Origin: Nisaea sediminum
GTDB lineage: Bacteria > Pseudomonadota > Alphaproteobacteria > Thalassobaculales > Thalassobaculaceae
Assembly: GCF_014904705.1 (NCBI RefSeq)
Contig: NZ_JACZCQ010000013.1
Span: 116,528-180,527 of the forward strand
Reading direction: 5' to 3'
DNA: 64,000 nt
This document shows, piece after piece, positions 30,315 through 40,657 of this stretch (position 1 is the stretch's first letter; each line of letters begins with the position of its first letter). The notes under the pieces were generated by a model that worked only from the letters and a program-made list of their open reading frames with translations, did no database searches and had not been told where the DNA came from. The translations under genes and the position numbers were made by a program.

Positions 30315-30385
30315 CCGCCGGACGACACGGATTCTTCACATTGTCCTGCAAGGATGGGAGCAGACCAGAACAGCCACGGTGAGCC

Positions 30386-31123
30386 ATGCTGCGCCTCGTC
30401 CTTACTGCTCTCTGCCTCCTGACCGTCGCGCCGGGCATGGTCCGGGCCGAAATTCCGGTCGATATCGAACTCCTGCTGGCGATCGACTGTTCCTCGAGCG
30501 TCGATGACGAGGAATTCATCCTCCAGGTCCAGGGCATGGCGAATGCGTTCCGGGATCCGATGATTCAGGAAGCGATCCAGGGTGGCCCCGAAGGCGTGGT
30601 CGGGATCTCGGTGATCCAGTGGTCGAGCGACCGGTTCCAGAACGTCGCGATCCCGTGGCGGTTGCTCGCCGGCCCGGCGGATGCCGACAAGCTGGCGGAC
30701 GAGATCGCCGCCATGCCGCGCACCATCGGGACCGGCGCCACCTCGATCGCCAACGCCCTGCTGTTCGCCGCCGAGAGCTTCAACGGCAACGGCATGGAGG
30801 GCTACAGACGGGTCATCGACATGTCGGCGGACGGCGAGAACAACCAGGGACTCGATATCCACATCGCCCGGGCCCAGGTACTGGCCCGCGGCATCGTCAT
30901 CAACGGGCTCGCGATCCGCAACGAGTTCCCCAATCTCGACATTTATTTCCAGGACCGGGTGATTGGCGGCGACCGGGCCTTCGCCGAGTCCGCGAAGGAC
31001 TACGTGGACTACCGGAACGCGATCTTCCGCAAACTCTTCCGTGAGCTGCGCGATGTGCCGGTTGCGGTCGGACCGGAGCTTGACCCATCATGGAAGGAAG
31101 CGTCGCTTCTGCCGCATCCCTGA
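30386..31123 (+). CDS. DUF1194 (von Willebrand A-like) secreted protein, copy 1
   Basis: The protein has 245 residues with a signal peptide (about 1-21, cleavage at VRA-E). The mature part is a VWA-like fold with a MIDAS motif DCSSS (residues 34-38), a Thr in GTGATSIANAL and an Asp in VIDMSADGENN, so a metal-dependent adhesion site looks complete. DUF1194 proteins have no known function. It overlaps the start of the paralogous next gene by 34 bp, so the pair is probably cotranscribed. Confidence 0.88.
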   Translation: MLRLVLTALCLLTVAPGMVRAEIPVDIELLLAIDCSSSVDDEEFILQVQGMANAFRDPMIQEAIQGGPEGVVGISVIQWSSDRFQNVAIPWRLLAGPADADKLADEIAAMPRTIGTGATSIANALLFAAESFNGNGMEGYRRVIDMSADGENNQGLDIHIARAQVLARGIVINGLAIRNEFPNLDIYFQDRVIGGDRAFAESAKDYVDYRNAIFRKLFRELRDVPVAVGPELDPSWKEASLLPHP

Positions 31124-31848
31124 GGCGGAAGCCGAAGAGCAACGATGCAGGTGACGGTTTGCGCATATTGAAAACGGTTCTGGGCCTTTGTCTCCTGCTG
31201 CTCGCCCCGTCCTCCGTTGCGCAGTCCGAATATCCCGTCGACGTGGAGCTCGTCCTCGCGCTCGACTCCTCCGCCAGCGTCGACCGCTTCGAGTTCGACC
31301 TGCAGCTCCGGGGCCTCGCGCTTGCCTTCAGCGATCCCGAGGTCCAGGAAGCGATCAAGGGTGGTCCCTTCCAGGCCATCGCGGTCACCATGCTGGAATG
31401 GTCCAGCGCCGACCGGCAGGCGGTCAGCATTCCCTGGCGGCTGATCGACAGCCCCGAGAGCGCCAACGCGCTGGCAGCCGAGATCGCCGACTCGCCCCGG
31501 AACGTGGAGACCGGCGCGACCTCCCTCTCCGCCGCACTGTTCTATTCGGTCCCGCTTTTCGCCGCGAACAGCTACTCCGGACAGCGTCAGGTCATCGATA
31601 TCTCCGGCGACGGTTTCAACAATTCCGGCCGCACCATGCGCGACGGGCGCGAGTTCGCAAGAGGGGCCGGCGTAATCGTCAACGGGCTGGCGATCCAGAA
31701 TCAGGTGCTCGATCTCGGCGGCTATTTCGAGGACTACGTCATCACCGGCCCCGGCAGCTTCGTGATCACCGCGAACGACTACCAGGACTACGTGAAGGCG
31801 ATCCGGCAGAAGCTGCTGAGGGAAATCCGGGCAGGGCCGATTTCCTAG
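31090..31848 (+). CDS. DUF1194 (von Willebrand A-like) secreted protein, copy 2
   Basis: The protein has 252 residues. A hydrophobic export segment lies at about 27-41 with cleavage near SVAQ; a TTG start at 31159 would give a more standard signal peptide. MIDAS is DSSAS (59-63), with GATSLSAALF and IDISGDGFNNSG completing the site. The order of conserved blocks is the same as in the upstream copy, so it arose by tandem duplication. Its last 4 bases overlap the convergent amidohydrolase gene. Function is unknown. Confidence 0.86.
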   Translation: MEGSVASAASLRRKPKSNDAGDGLRILKTVLGLCLLLLAPSSVAQSEYPVDVELVLALDSSASVDRFEFDLQLRGLALAFSDPEVQEAIKGGPFQAIAVTMLEWSSADRQAVSIPWRLIDSPESANALAAEIADSPRNVETGATSLSAALFYSVPLFAANSYSGQRQVIDISGDGFNNSGRTMRDGREFARGAGVIVNGLAIQNQVLDLGGYFEDYVITGPGSFVITANDYQDYVKAIRQKLLREIRAGPIS

Positions 31849-32894
31849 CCGCGGGCCTGCTCGAAACCGCCGAGAAACGCCGCGAGATTGGCGCCGAGCT
31901 GATCGGAGATGTACCCACCCTCCTGCACCAACAGGCTCGGATGCCCGGCTTCCGCGATCGCCCGTCCCATGCGCCGAAACCCGTCCGTCGTGATCTTGCA
32001 ATAGGCGAGCGGATCCGCTTCGGAGGCATCCAGGCCGAGAGCCACGACCAGAGCGTCGGGCTTGTAGGCCGCGACACCGTCGAGCGCGTCCTTGAGGATC
32101 TCCAGATAGGCGTCGTCTCCGGTACCGCGTGGGAGCGGGTAATTGACGTTCGCGCCCGCCCCGTCGCCCTCCCCGGTCTCGTGCGCGAAGCCGGTGAAGA
32201 AGGGGTAATAGTCCGCTGGGTCGCCGTGCAGGGAGACCGTCAACACGTCGCCGCGGGTGTAGAAGATTCCCTGCGTGCCGTTGCCGTGATGCACATCGAC
32301 ATCGAGGATCGCGACCTTTGCGGCCCCGCGGTCGCGCAGGCGCTGGGCGGCGATGGCGGAGTTGTTGAGGAAGCAGAAACCGCCCGCCTGGTCGGCATAG
32401 GCGTGATGCCCCGGCGGGCGGCAGAGGGCGTAGAGATAGGCGCCACGCTTGCCCGCATCGAGATCGTCGGCGAGCAGGTCCGCCGCCGTCACCGCGACGT
32501 CGGAGGAGGCCAGCGCCCCCTGCCAGGTCCCGGCCCCAATCGGGCAGGCGGTATCCGCCTGGTAGTGCCCTGCCTGGGCCACGATATGCTGCGGCGGCTG
32601 GGACATGTTGCGGCCGGAATGCACGTTCGGGACGATCTCGTCGGCATGGTCCGGCAGCTCGCACCACCGCGCCCAGCCGTTTTCAAGAAAATCGAGATAA
32701 CCTTCATCATGGATCCGAGCCGCCGGGCCGACGCCGTGCGTCTTCGCCGGTACCGTCTCGTGCCCGGCCTCGCGCGCCGCCTTGAAAAGGATCTCCGCCC
32801 GCTCCGGCTTTTCCGGGCACTGCCCGATCGCGCCGCGCATGATGAAGCGCTTGGGGGCATGCGCCGCATGCCCCTCCGTATAGACCACTCGCAT
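31845..32894 (-). CDS. Histone deacetylase-like / acetylpolyamine amidohydrolase family protein
   Basis: The protein has 349 residues. Zinc-dependent deacetylase motifs: RPPGHHA (catalytic His pair), DVDVHHGNGTQ (zinc Asp and His) and GLDASEADPL (zinc Asp). The N-terminal MRVVYTEGH and the QEGGYI motif near the end match bacterial acetylpolyamine amidohydrolases rather than AcuC. It would deacetylate a small amide, most likely an acetylated polyamine; the substrate is inference. It is followed by a 14-bp gap from pccB, on the same strand and upstream. Confidence 0.9.
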   Translation of the reverse strand: MRVVYTEGHAAHAPKRFIMRGAIGQCPEKPERAEILFKAAREAGHETVPAKTHGVGPAARIHDEGYLDFLENGWARWCELPDHADEIVPNVHSGRNMSQPPQHIVAQAGHYQADTACPIGAGTWQGALASSDVAVTAADLLADDLDAGKRGAYLYALCRPPGHHAYADQAGGFCFLNNSAIAAQRLRDRGAAKVAILDVDVHHGNGTQGIFYTRGDVLTVSLHGDPADYYPFFTGFAHETGEGDGAGANVNYPLPRGTGDDAYLEILKDALDGVAAYKPDALVVALGLDASEADPLAYCKITTDGFRRMGRAIAEAGHPSLLVQEGGYISDQLGANLAAFLGGFEQARG

Positions 32895-32908
32895 GTCCGG
32901 TACTCTCT

Positions 32909-34441
<1,533 letters not shown>

Positions 34442-34492
34442 ATGCGTCTTCTCCCCTGAACGCGCAACGATAGGCCCAGCTTGTGCAGCGCG

Positions 34493-35188
34493 TCAAACCC
34501 GGCACATGGCGGCAAATCGCGCGGCGTTTTCCATGTCGCGCGCGAGCGTCCGGCGCCTCTCGGCGGCTTCCGAATCCTCGCCCCAGCGCTCGGCCTGGAA
34601 CAGCTCATCGAGCAGGGCAAACTCGACGCCCTTCGCCGCATCGATCCTGCCTTCGACCACCGCGAGCGCGATGATCAGCGAACCGAGCCCGGTGGTCAGC
34701 TGGTAAAGGCCGGAGAGCACGAGATCGTCATAAGCGGCGACGCCGAGACGCAAGGCCTTGAGCGCCGGTTCCGGCTGCACCGCCGGCATGATCCCGGCGG
34801 TCACAGTGAGCCGGGCGTCGAATCGCCCTTCCGCCCAGTCGAGGAGAGGCTGCCAGGAGGCCATCTGGCGTTCCGCCAGGTCCGCCGGCGCCTCGGCCCG
34901 GTAGCAGACCAGGTCGGAGCCGCCATAGGCCGCGATCTGGTCGATCACCGCCTCGCGCTGCGTCGTCACCCGGTCGATCCCGGTCGCGGCGAGCGACATG
35001 AAGGGCATCGAGCCGGGCTCGACCTTCTCCCCCTGCGCCTCCCATTCAGCGGCGATCGCAGCGGCCAGCGCCTCGCCCTGCAGCAGCATCTGGGCCTTTG
35101 CAGGCGTCCGGATCGGCCGCCCGTCCAGCAACACCTGATATCCGCCGTCCGCCAGGCCGACCGACGCGGTCTTGTAGAAACGTTTCAC
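34493..35188 (-). CDS. ATP12 family F1-ATPase assembly chaperone
   Basis: The protein has 231 residues. The N-terminus MKRFYKTASVGLADGGYQVLLDGRPIRTP and the WEAQGEKVEPGSMPFMSLAATGID block are the ATP12 signature. ATP12 binds the alpha subunit of F1 before assembly; in bacteria the family is largely alphaproteobacterial, the source of the mitochondrial version. It is spaced 3 bp from the AsmA-like gene, so it is likely coupled. Confidence 0.93.
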   Translation of the reverse strand: MKRFYKTASVGLADGGYQVLLDGRPIRTPAKAQMLLQGEALAAAIAAEWEAQGEKVEPGSMPFMSLAATGIDRVTTQREAVIDQIAAYGGSDLVCYRAEAPADLAERQMASWQPLLDWAEGRFDARLTVTAGIMPAVQPEPALKALRLGVAAYDDLVLSGLYQLTTGLGSLIIALAVVEGRIDAAKGVEFALLDELFQAERWGEDSEAAERRRTLARDMENAARFAAMCRV

Positions 35189-35191
35189 GCG

Positions 35192-38100
35192 TTACTCCAG
35201 AAGCTTCTTGATCCCGCCAAAGATACCGTCAACGGCCTTTCCGGGAAGCTTGATGACTTCGTCGGCCGATTTCGAAACTCCGGCCGGCTTGTCGGCGCCC
35301 CCGTTGGCCTCGGCGCCGATCTTGGCGGCCTCCTCCGGGCTCATGCCTTCCGCCAGGGCGATAGCGGCCGGACAAGGATCCTCGCTGGAGCCGGACGAAA
35401 CAAAGGGCAGCATCAGGGCGAGCGGGTTGAGCGCCGTCAGGGCCACCGCACCCGCGCCGAGCACCGCCGATTTCGCGGCACCGGCCGGGTCGGGATAGAT
35501 CTTCGGATCGGTCATCGGCCCGGAAATCCGGATCGGGGTCGCGAGACTGACGAAGCTGAAATCCTTCGGTTTCGGCTGCAGGAGGAAATCCACCGTCTCT
35601 TCGCGCAGGTTGACGGTACCGTCACCGCCCACCGTCACACGGGAGCTGTCGACAAGGAAAACCACGGAATCCGCATTCCCGTCCTTGATGTCGAAGCGCG
35701 TCGCCATGCAATTGAGTTTGCCTTCCTTGTCAGCGGTTTTACCGATGAACGGCAGCAGGCTGGTGACGAGGTCGGCGGCGATCAGCTCCCAATAGGTGTT
35801 CGAGACCTTCCCGTCCTTCATGTAGACGGCCGCATGCCCGTTGACCGTATCCATCGTCTCCCGCGGCGTCCGCCCGCTGGCGGTCAGCGCCAGGGACGCG
35901 TTGCCGTAGCCGCTGATCACGTCGCTGTCGAAATATTCCCGGACCACATCGCCGAAATGGGCTCCGGTCCATGTTCCGTCGAGTGAGATCGCCGCCAGCG
36001 GCGCCTTGCTGCCGTCGAGCGATGCCTCGAACTTCGCGAGCCCCTCGTTCAGGATCCCTTCGGATGGGAAAACGGTCAGCACGCGGTCCGACAGAGAGGC
36101 GCGCAGGTCGAGGTTCTTCGCCGTAAGCCCGGGCATCCGAAGCTCGCCGGCCTTGAGATCGAGCGATCCGTCGGCGAGGTCAAGAATTTCGACCGGCAAC
36201 GGTTTGTCGAGTGGATCGTTCTGTTTCTCGGTCGGACCACCGGCCGCCGGTGAAGACTGCGCGCCCGCCGTCATCCAATCGTCGAGATAGGGCTCGAGGT
36301 CGAGCAGGTCGCTCTGCAGAACGACATCGATCTTCGGACGCTTGCCCTCGAGGCCAAGCTTCACCGAGCCGGTCAGATCGGACCGTCCGATGCGCGCATC
36401 GAGGCCAGAGAGGGTGAGGCTGGTGAACCGGTCCTCGATCTGAACAAGGGTGACCTGCCCCTTGACCGCCACCTTCTCCCCGGAAATCCGGCCGGTGATG
36501 TCGAAGGGAAGCGCCTGCCCTTTCTCGACCAGTGCCTTCAGCGAAGGGAAGCGGCCGGCAATGTCGATCTCCTCGGCGCCGAAACGGCCGACGACCTTTC
36601 CGACGAACGGTTCGGCCATCGAGGAGGCCTTGAGGGACAGGGTCTCGACCCTGATCCTGTCGGCTTCCGCCGCGCCGTCAGGCAGATAGGTCGCGCCCGC
36701 CATATCGAGCGCGAATTTCCCGTCAATGGCCGAGAGAATGGACGCGATCGTGCGGCCTTCTCCGGCCAGGTCGACATCGACATCGGCCCGGCCCGACGCC
36801 CGCCCGTCGATGCCGAGCCGGCGTGACGCAATGTCCAGATCGACGTTCTTCCAGAGCACGCGGGACGAGAACCGGGTCCTCTCGCCCGCCGGCTCGATGC
36901 GCACGGCGGCCTGGAGGTGCGCCCGCGCGAGCATCATGTCCGGGATCGAAAGGGAGAGAACCTCGTCGTTCAGACTGACCGCGATATCGAGGTCGCGCAC
37001 CTTGTCCTGCGCCGTCGAGACGTCCGCCGCCCGGATATGCGCCTCGCCGGATAGCCCTTTCAGGACGACGTTCCGAAGCGGGGTGTCCAGTCCGATATCG
37101 CCCGCGTGCTCGATCAGGTTAAGGACCGCCTTCGGCTCTGTTCCGACGACATCGAGCGAGACCGCGAGCTTGGAGATCGAGAAATCCCGCCCCGCGTCGG
37201 GGCCGGCCGGGTCCTGATAGCGCACCAGCGGCACCGCCGCTTCGCCTTTGACGCGGGCACCGGCGATCAGCTCGCCGAGGCGGCTGCCCGATGTCTCGAT
37301 CTGCAGGCTAAGATCTCCGCCGGCTTCGAACCCGGCGGCATCGATGGCCGTGCCGGCGAGCCGGTCGAAATCCGCCCCTTTGATGGAGAGGTCCGCGCGT
37401 CCGGAAAGCCCGCGCCCCTCGCGGGTGACATCCGCTTCAAGACGGATCGGGGATCCTGCATAGACAGCCCAGAGCGGCGCAACAGAGAGTTTTCCGTCCC
37501 GCATTTCCGCCGTCAGAGTAATATCGGAAGCATCCGCGGCGGTGCTTTTCAGATGTTTCACATTCAGCGAGAGCGACACCTCCGCGGCGTCGAGCCAGTC
37601 GGCCGGTACGCGTTTGTCGAGCATGTCCGCGATCCCGTCCGACGCATTCTCCCTCGAAGCGCCCCGGCCGGATCCTTTCGCCATCGCTTCGAGCGGACGC
37701 AGATCGATCACCTCCGACTTCAGTGCGGCGGAGATCCTCGGGATCCGGCCGGAACCGTCGAACTTGAACTCGCCGGAGAGATCGGAGGAGAGCGCGGCGA
37801 CCTTCAGATCCTGAATCGCGATATTCGCCGGGATGCCGTCCTCGTAGGCGAAGAGAAGCTTGCCGGAGACCTTGAACGGTTCGCCCATGGCTTCGCCGGT
37901 GATGTCGAACGGCTGCGGCACGCTTGCGTCCCCGAGGGAAACGGCGGGCGGCAGCTTGCCCGACAGGGCGATCCGCTTGCCGTCCACCGACATGTCCACG
38001 ATCGCGTCCACGGGGTTTTCCATATCCGGCGCATCGAGATCGATCGAGGTGATGTCCACCTCGTGGCGAATCCCTTCGAGCCGATCGTCGTAGACGATGT

Positions 38101-38587
38101 CGACATCGATGAGCGTCACGCTCTCGACAACGGGGAACATGCCGTCATGTCCGCCCGAGGAGGAGGAGTCCTCTTCCCCGGAACGCTCCATTCCTGGAAA
38201 CACCCAGTTCGCGCGCCCGCCGGGGTCACGCTCGAGAGTCACGCTGGCATGTTCGACGAACAGGCTCTCGACGATCACGATGCCGTCGAACACCCGGTTC
38301 AGATCCAGATCCGCTTCCAACACTCCGATGCGCACCATTTCAGGGGCCTCGCCCCAGGCGGCATTCTGGAAGCTGACATCCTCAACGCGGATTTTCGGAG
38401 TCCAGGAGAGTTCGTAGCTGAGCGGCCCCGAGATCTTCAGCGAGCGGCCCGTCGCTTTCTCGACCTGCTCGGCCAGAAGCTTTTTCACATCATTGGAGTC
38501 GAGCGTGAAGACATAGACCGCCGTGCCGGCGACCGCGACGATGACAAGCGCCAGAAGGCCGAGGAGGCCATATTTCAGAAAGCGCAT
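35192..38587 (-). CDS. AsmA family protein
   Basis: The protein has 1131 residues. One N-terminal transmembrane helix (about 5-25, LKYGLLGLLALVIVAVAGTAVYVF) is followed by a long beta-rich periplasmic region with repeated DxxxLDLxP-like strands and a C-terminal AsmA block (GYGNASLALTASGRTP... MKDGKVSN). AsmA-like proteins bridge inner and outer membranes and are linked to phospholipid transport and envelope homeostasis. ATG 38587 has TAGGAG upstream and is favoured over 38632. It sits between the HAD and ATP12 genes. Confidence 0.9.
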   Translation of the reverse strand: MRFLKYGLLGLLALVIVAVAGTAVYVFTLDSNDVKKLLAEQVEKATGRSLKISGPLSYELSWTPKIRVEDVSFQNAAWGEAPEMVRIGVLEADLDLNRVFDGIVIVESLFVEHASVTLERDPGGRANWVFPGMERSGEEDSSSSGGHDGMFPVVESVTLIDVDIVYDDRLEGIRHEVDITSIDLDAPDMENPVDAIVDMSVDGKRIALSGKLPPAVSLGDASVPQPFDITGEAMGEPFKVSGKLLFAYEDGIPANIAIQDLKVAALSSDLSGEFKFDGSGRIPRISAALKSEVIDLRPLEAMAKGSGRGASRENASDGIADMLDKRVPADWLDAAEVSLSLNVKHLKSTAADASDITLTAEMRDGKLSVAPLWAVYAGSPIRLEADVTREGRGLSGRADLSIKGADFDRLAGTAIDAAGFEAGGDLSLQIETSGSRLGELIAGARVKGEAAVPLVRYQDPAGPDAGRDFSISKLAVSLDVVGTEPKAVLNLIEHAGDIGLDTPLRNVVLKGLSGEAHIRAADVSTAQDKVRDLDIAVSLNDEVLSLSIPDMMLARAHLQAAVRIEPAGERTRFSSRVLWKNVDLDIASRRLGIDGRASGRADVDVDLAGEGRTIASILSAIDGKFALDMAGATYLPDGAAEADRIRVETLSLKASSMAEPFVGKVVGRFGAEEIDIAGRFPSLKALVEKGQALPFDITGRISGEKVAVKGQVTLVQIEDRFTSLTLSGLDARIGRSDLTGSVKLGLEGKRPKIDVVLQSDLLDLEPYLDDWMTAGAQSSPAAGGPTEKQNDPLDKPLPVEILDLADGSLDLKAGELRMPGLTAKNLDLRASLSDRVLTVFPSEGILNEGLAKFEASLDGSKAPLAAISLDGTWTGAHFGDVVREYFDSDVISGYGNASLALTASGRTPRETMDTVNGHAAVYMKDGKVSNTYWELIAADLVTSLLPFIGKTADKEGKLNCMATRFDIKDGNADSVVFLVDSSRVTVGGDGTVNLREETVDFLLQPKPKDFSFVSLATPIRISGPMTDPKIYPDPAGAAKSAVLGAGAVALTALNPLALMLPFVSSGSSEDPCPAAIALAEGMSPEEAAKIGAEANGGADKPAGVSKSADEVIKLPGKAVDGIFGGIKKLLE

Positions 38588-38597
38588 CACATCGCTC

Positions 38598-39281
38598 CTA
38601 TCTGTTTGCCAAGAGCCGCTCGACTGCCGCATCCAGATCGTCGAAATGGTCGATGAGCGCGCCCGCCCCGTAAGATTGGAGCGCGTCCCGCTCGTGATAA
38701 CCCCAGGTCACACCGACAGATGCCACCGACGCGTTCCGCGCCGTCTCGAGGTCGTAGACCGTGTCTCCGACCATGACCGTGTCGCGCGCTTCGACTCCGG
38801 CCTCGTCCATGGCCTGGAGAAGCATACCCGGATGCGGTTTTCCGGGCGCCGTGTTCGCTGTCTGGATACTGACGAAATAGTCGATCAAGCCATGCACCTC
38901 CAACGCATGACGGGCGCCTCTGGTTCCCTTCCCTGTCGCCAGGGCTATGAGATATCCGACCGCATCCAGTCGCTCGATCACTTCGCGGGCCCCGGGCATC
39001 AGCGGTTCGTGCCTCTCGCCCCGATCAAGCTTGTCGTGATGATCGACCCGGTAAGCTTCCACCAGCCGTCCGTAAACGGCCGGCTCCTGCCCCGGCAGCA
39101 GCGACCGGAAAATGGTCTCGAGCGGTAAACCGACCCCGGCTCTAACCGATGCCGGGTCCGGGGCGGCGAACCCGTTCTCCAAGAATGCGCGGGTCATTGA
39201 GGCGATAATATGGTGCTGACTGTCGATCAGCGTGCCGTCCATGTCGAAGACCACGAGCCGCAGAGGGTCGCCCGCCGTCAT
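38598..39281 (-). CDS. HAD-IA family hydrolase (phosphoglycolate phosphatase-like)
   Basis: The protein has 227 residues. Motif I is VFDMDGTLIDS (nucleophile and acid Asp), motif II/III includes ATGKGTRG, and motif IV is VGDTVYDLETARNA. The helical cap between residues about 18 and 90 is the GPH type. It probably dephosphorylates a small phosphometabolite. Its start is immediately next to the rluC stop, a pairing common in alphaproteobacteria. Confidence 0.9.
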   Translation of the reverse strand: MTAGDPLRLVVFDMDGTLIDSQHHIIASMTRAFLENGFAAPDPASVRAGVGLPLETIFRSLLPGQEPAVYGRLVEAYRVDHHDKLDRGERHEPLMPGAREVIERLDAVGYLIALATGKGTRGARHALEVHGLIDYFVSIQTANTAPGKPHPGMLLQAMDEAGVEARDTVMVGDTVYDLETARNASVASVGVTWGYHERDALQSYGAGALIDHFDDLDAAVERLLANR

Positions 39282-40280
39282 CTAGATCTCCTCGCGCAGC
39301 GCATCGGCGCCGCCATCGGGATCGAAGCCGAAGAACTGCCAGGCCTTCAGCATGTGTTCCGGCAAAGGAGCCGTCACCCTCAGCACATGCCCGTTCGGGC
39401 GCGTGACCTGGACCTCGCGCGCATGCAGATGCAGCTTCCGGGACAGTCCCTCGGCGACGAGGAACGCCTCCTGCCCGCCATATTTGCCGTCGCCGACGAT
39501 CGGCGTGCGGCGTTCCATCATGTGAACGCGGAGCTGGTGGGTCCGGCCGGTTACCGGGCTGAGCGCCACCCAGGCGACGCGCTTGGCAAGCTGCTCGACC
39601 ACCTCGTAGTCGGTCTGGGCCTTCTTGCCCTCCTCGAAATCGACCGCCATCTTCTCGCCCGCCTTGCCCGGCAGCTTGGCAATCGGCAGGTCGATGCGGG
39701 CCGCCTTCGGCTTGACCTCGCCGACCACCAGCGCCCAGTAGATCTTGCGCGCGGTCTTGGCACGGAAGGCCGCGGTCAGCCACCGGGCGGCGGCCGCGGA
39801 ACGCGCAATCAGCAAGACGCCCGACGTATCCTTGTCGAGCCGGTGCACCAGCTTCGGCCGTTCCGATTTGTCGAAGCGCAGGGCATCGAGCATCGCGTCC
39901 AGATGGACCTTCTGCCCGGTGCCGCCCTGGGTCGCGAGACCGGCCGGCTTGTCGAGCGCGATGACGTCATTATCCATGAAGAGGATACGCTGGCGCAGTT
40001 CCTCGGCGAGTGCCTCGTCGATTTCCGGCTTTTTCTTCTCCCGCTTGTCGGCCGCGGGCGCGGACGTCTCGGCGTCGCCCATAGGCGGCACCCGGACTTG
40101 CTGGCCCGCTTCGAGACGCTGGTTGGCCTTCGCCCGTTTGCCGTCGACCCGGATCTCCCCCTTGCGCAGCAGCTTCTCCAGCCGGCCGTGCGCGAGGCCC
40201 GGATAGTGTTTCCGGAACCAGCGGTCGACCCGCATATCGACCTCGTCCCCGGCGATCGCAACCGTCTTGACACCGCTCAT
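39282..40280 (-). CDS. rluC: RluA-family 23S rRNA pseudouridine synthase
   Basis: The protein has 332 residues. An S4-like RNA-binding domain at the N-terminus (LEKLLRKGEIRVDGKRAKANQRLEAGQQVRVP) precedes the catalytic domain with VHRLDKDTSGVLLIAR (catalytic Asp) and GRTHQLRVHM. RluC versus RluD specificity cannot be settled by sight; the RluC label fits the layout. ATG 40280 overlaps the crcB stop by 4 bp (ATGA); the longer frame to 40832 is antisense-like shadow over crcB and was rejected. Confidence 0.92.
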   Translation of the reverse strand: MSGVKTVAIAGDEVDMRVDRWFRKHYPGLAHGRLEKLLRKGEIRVDGKRAKANQRLEAGQQVRVPPMGDAETSAPAADKREKKKPEIDEALAEELRQRILFMDNDVIALDKPAGLATQGGTGQKVHLDAMLDALRFDKSERPKLVHRLDKDTSGVLLIARSAAAARWLTAAFRAKTARKIYWALVVGEVKPKAARIDLPIAKLPGKAGEKMAVDFEEGKKAQTDYEVVEQLAKRVAWVALSPVTGRTHQLRVHMMERRTPIVGDGKYGGQEAFLVAEGLSRKLHLHAREVQVTRPNGHVLRVTAPLPEHMLKAWQFFGFDPDGGADALREEI

Positions 40281-40657
40281 GCGAAGATCGTCCTCATCAT
40301 TGCGAGCCCGCCGAACATGGCCAGGATGGCGCCCGCCACCGAGATCGCGACGTAAACCCCGGCGAGCATCAGGTTGCCGCGTTCCGTCAGGGTCGCGAAA
40401 TCGAGCGCGAAGGTGGAGAAAGTGGTGAACGCCCCGCAAAAGCCGACCATGAGGAAGGCCCGGGCCTCGAGCGGCAGGTTGAACCTGAACGCCAGACCGC
40501 CGGTCAGCAGGCCGAGCAGGAAAGACCCCGCGAGATTCACCGCAAGCGTCCCGTAGGGAAAGCCGCTGCCGAGCCAGTGCATGGCGAGGGAGCCGACCTT
40601 GTGCCGGGCGAGCGCTCCGAGAGCGCCGCCGAGCGCGATGGCGAGGAGCATTTTCAT
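40277..40657 (-). CDS. crcB: Fluoride efflux transporter CrcB/FluC
   Basis: The protein has 126 residues and four transmembrane helices. Conserved pieces: GGALGALARHKVG (helix 1), TLAVNLAGSFLLGLL (Asn in helix 2) and GFCGAFTTFSTFALD (helix 3, Phe box and Thr/Ser track). The dimer forms a fluoride channel in the inner membrane. Four-base overlaps on both sides (40277-40280 with rluC, 40654-40657 with the DUF429-like gene) indicate translational coupling. No fluoride riboswitch is seen nearby. Confidence 0.94.
   Translation of the reverse strand: MKMLLAIALGGALGALARHKVGSLAMHWLGSGFPYGTLAVNLAGSFLLGLLTGGLAFRFNLPLEARAFLMVGFCGAFTTFSTFALDFATLTERGNLMLAGVYVAISVAGAILAMFGGLAMMRTIFA

Noticed and set aside
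31859..32667. Long plus-strand frames opposite the amidohydrolase gene
   Set aside because: Arg/Gly-rich shadow translations without domains; the minus-strand gene has all zinc-site motifs.
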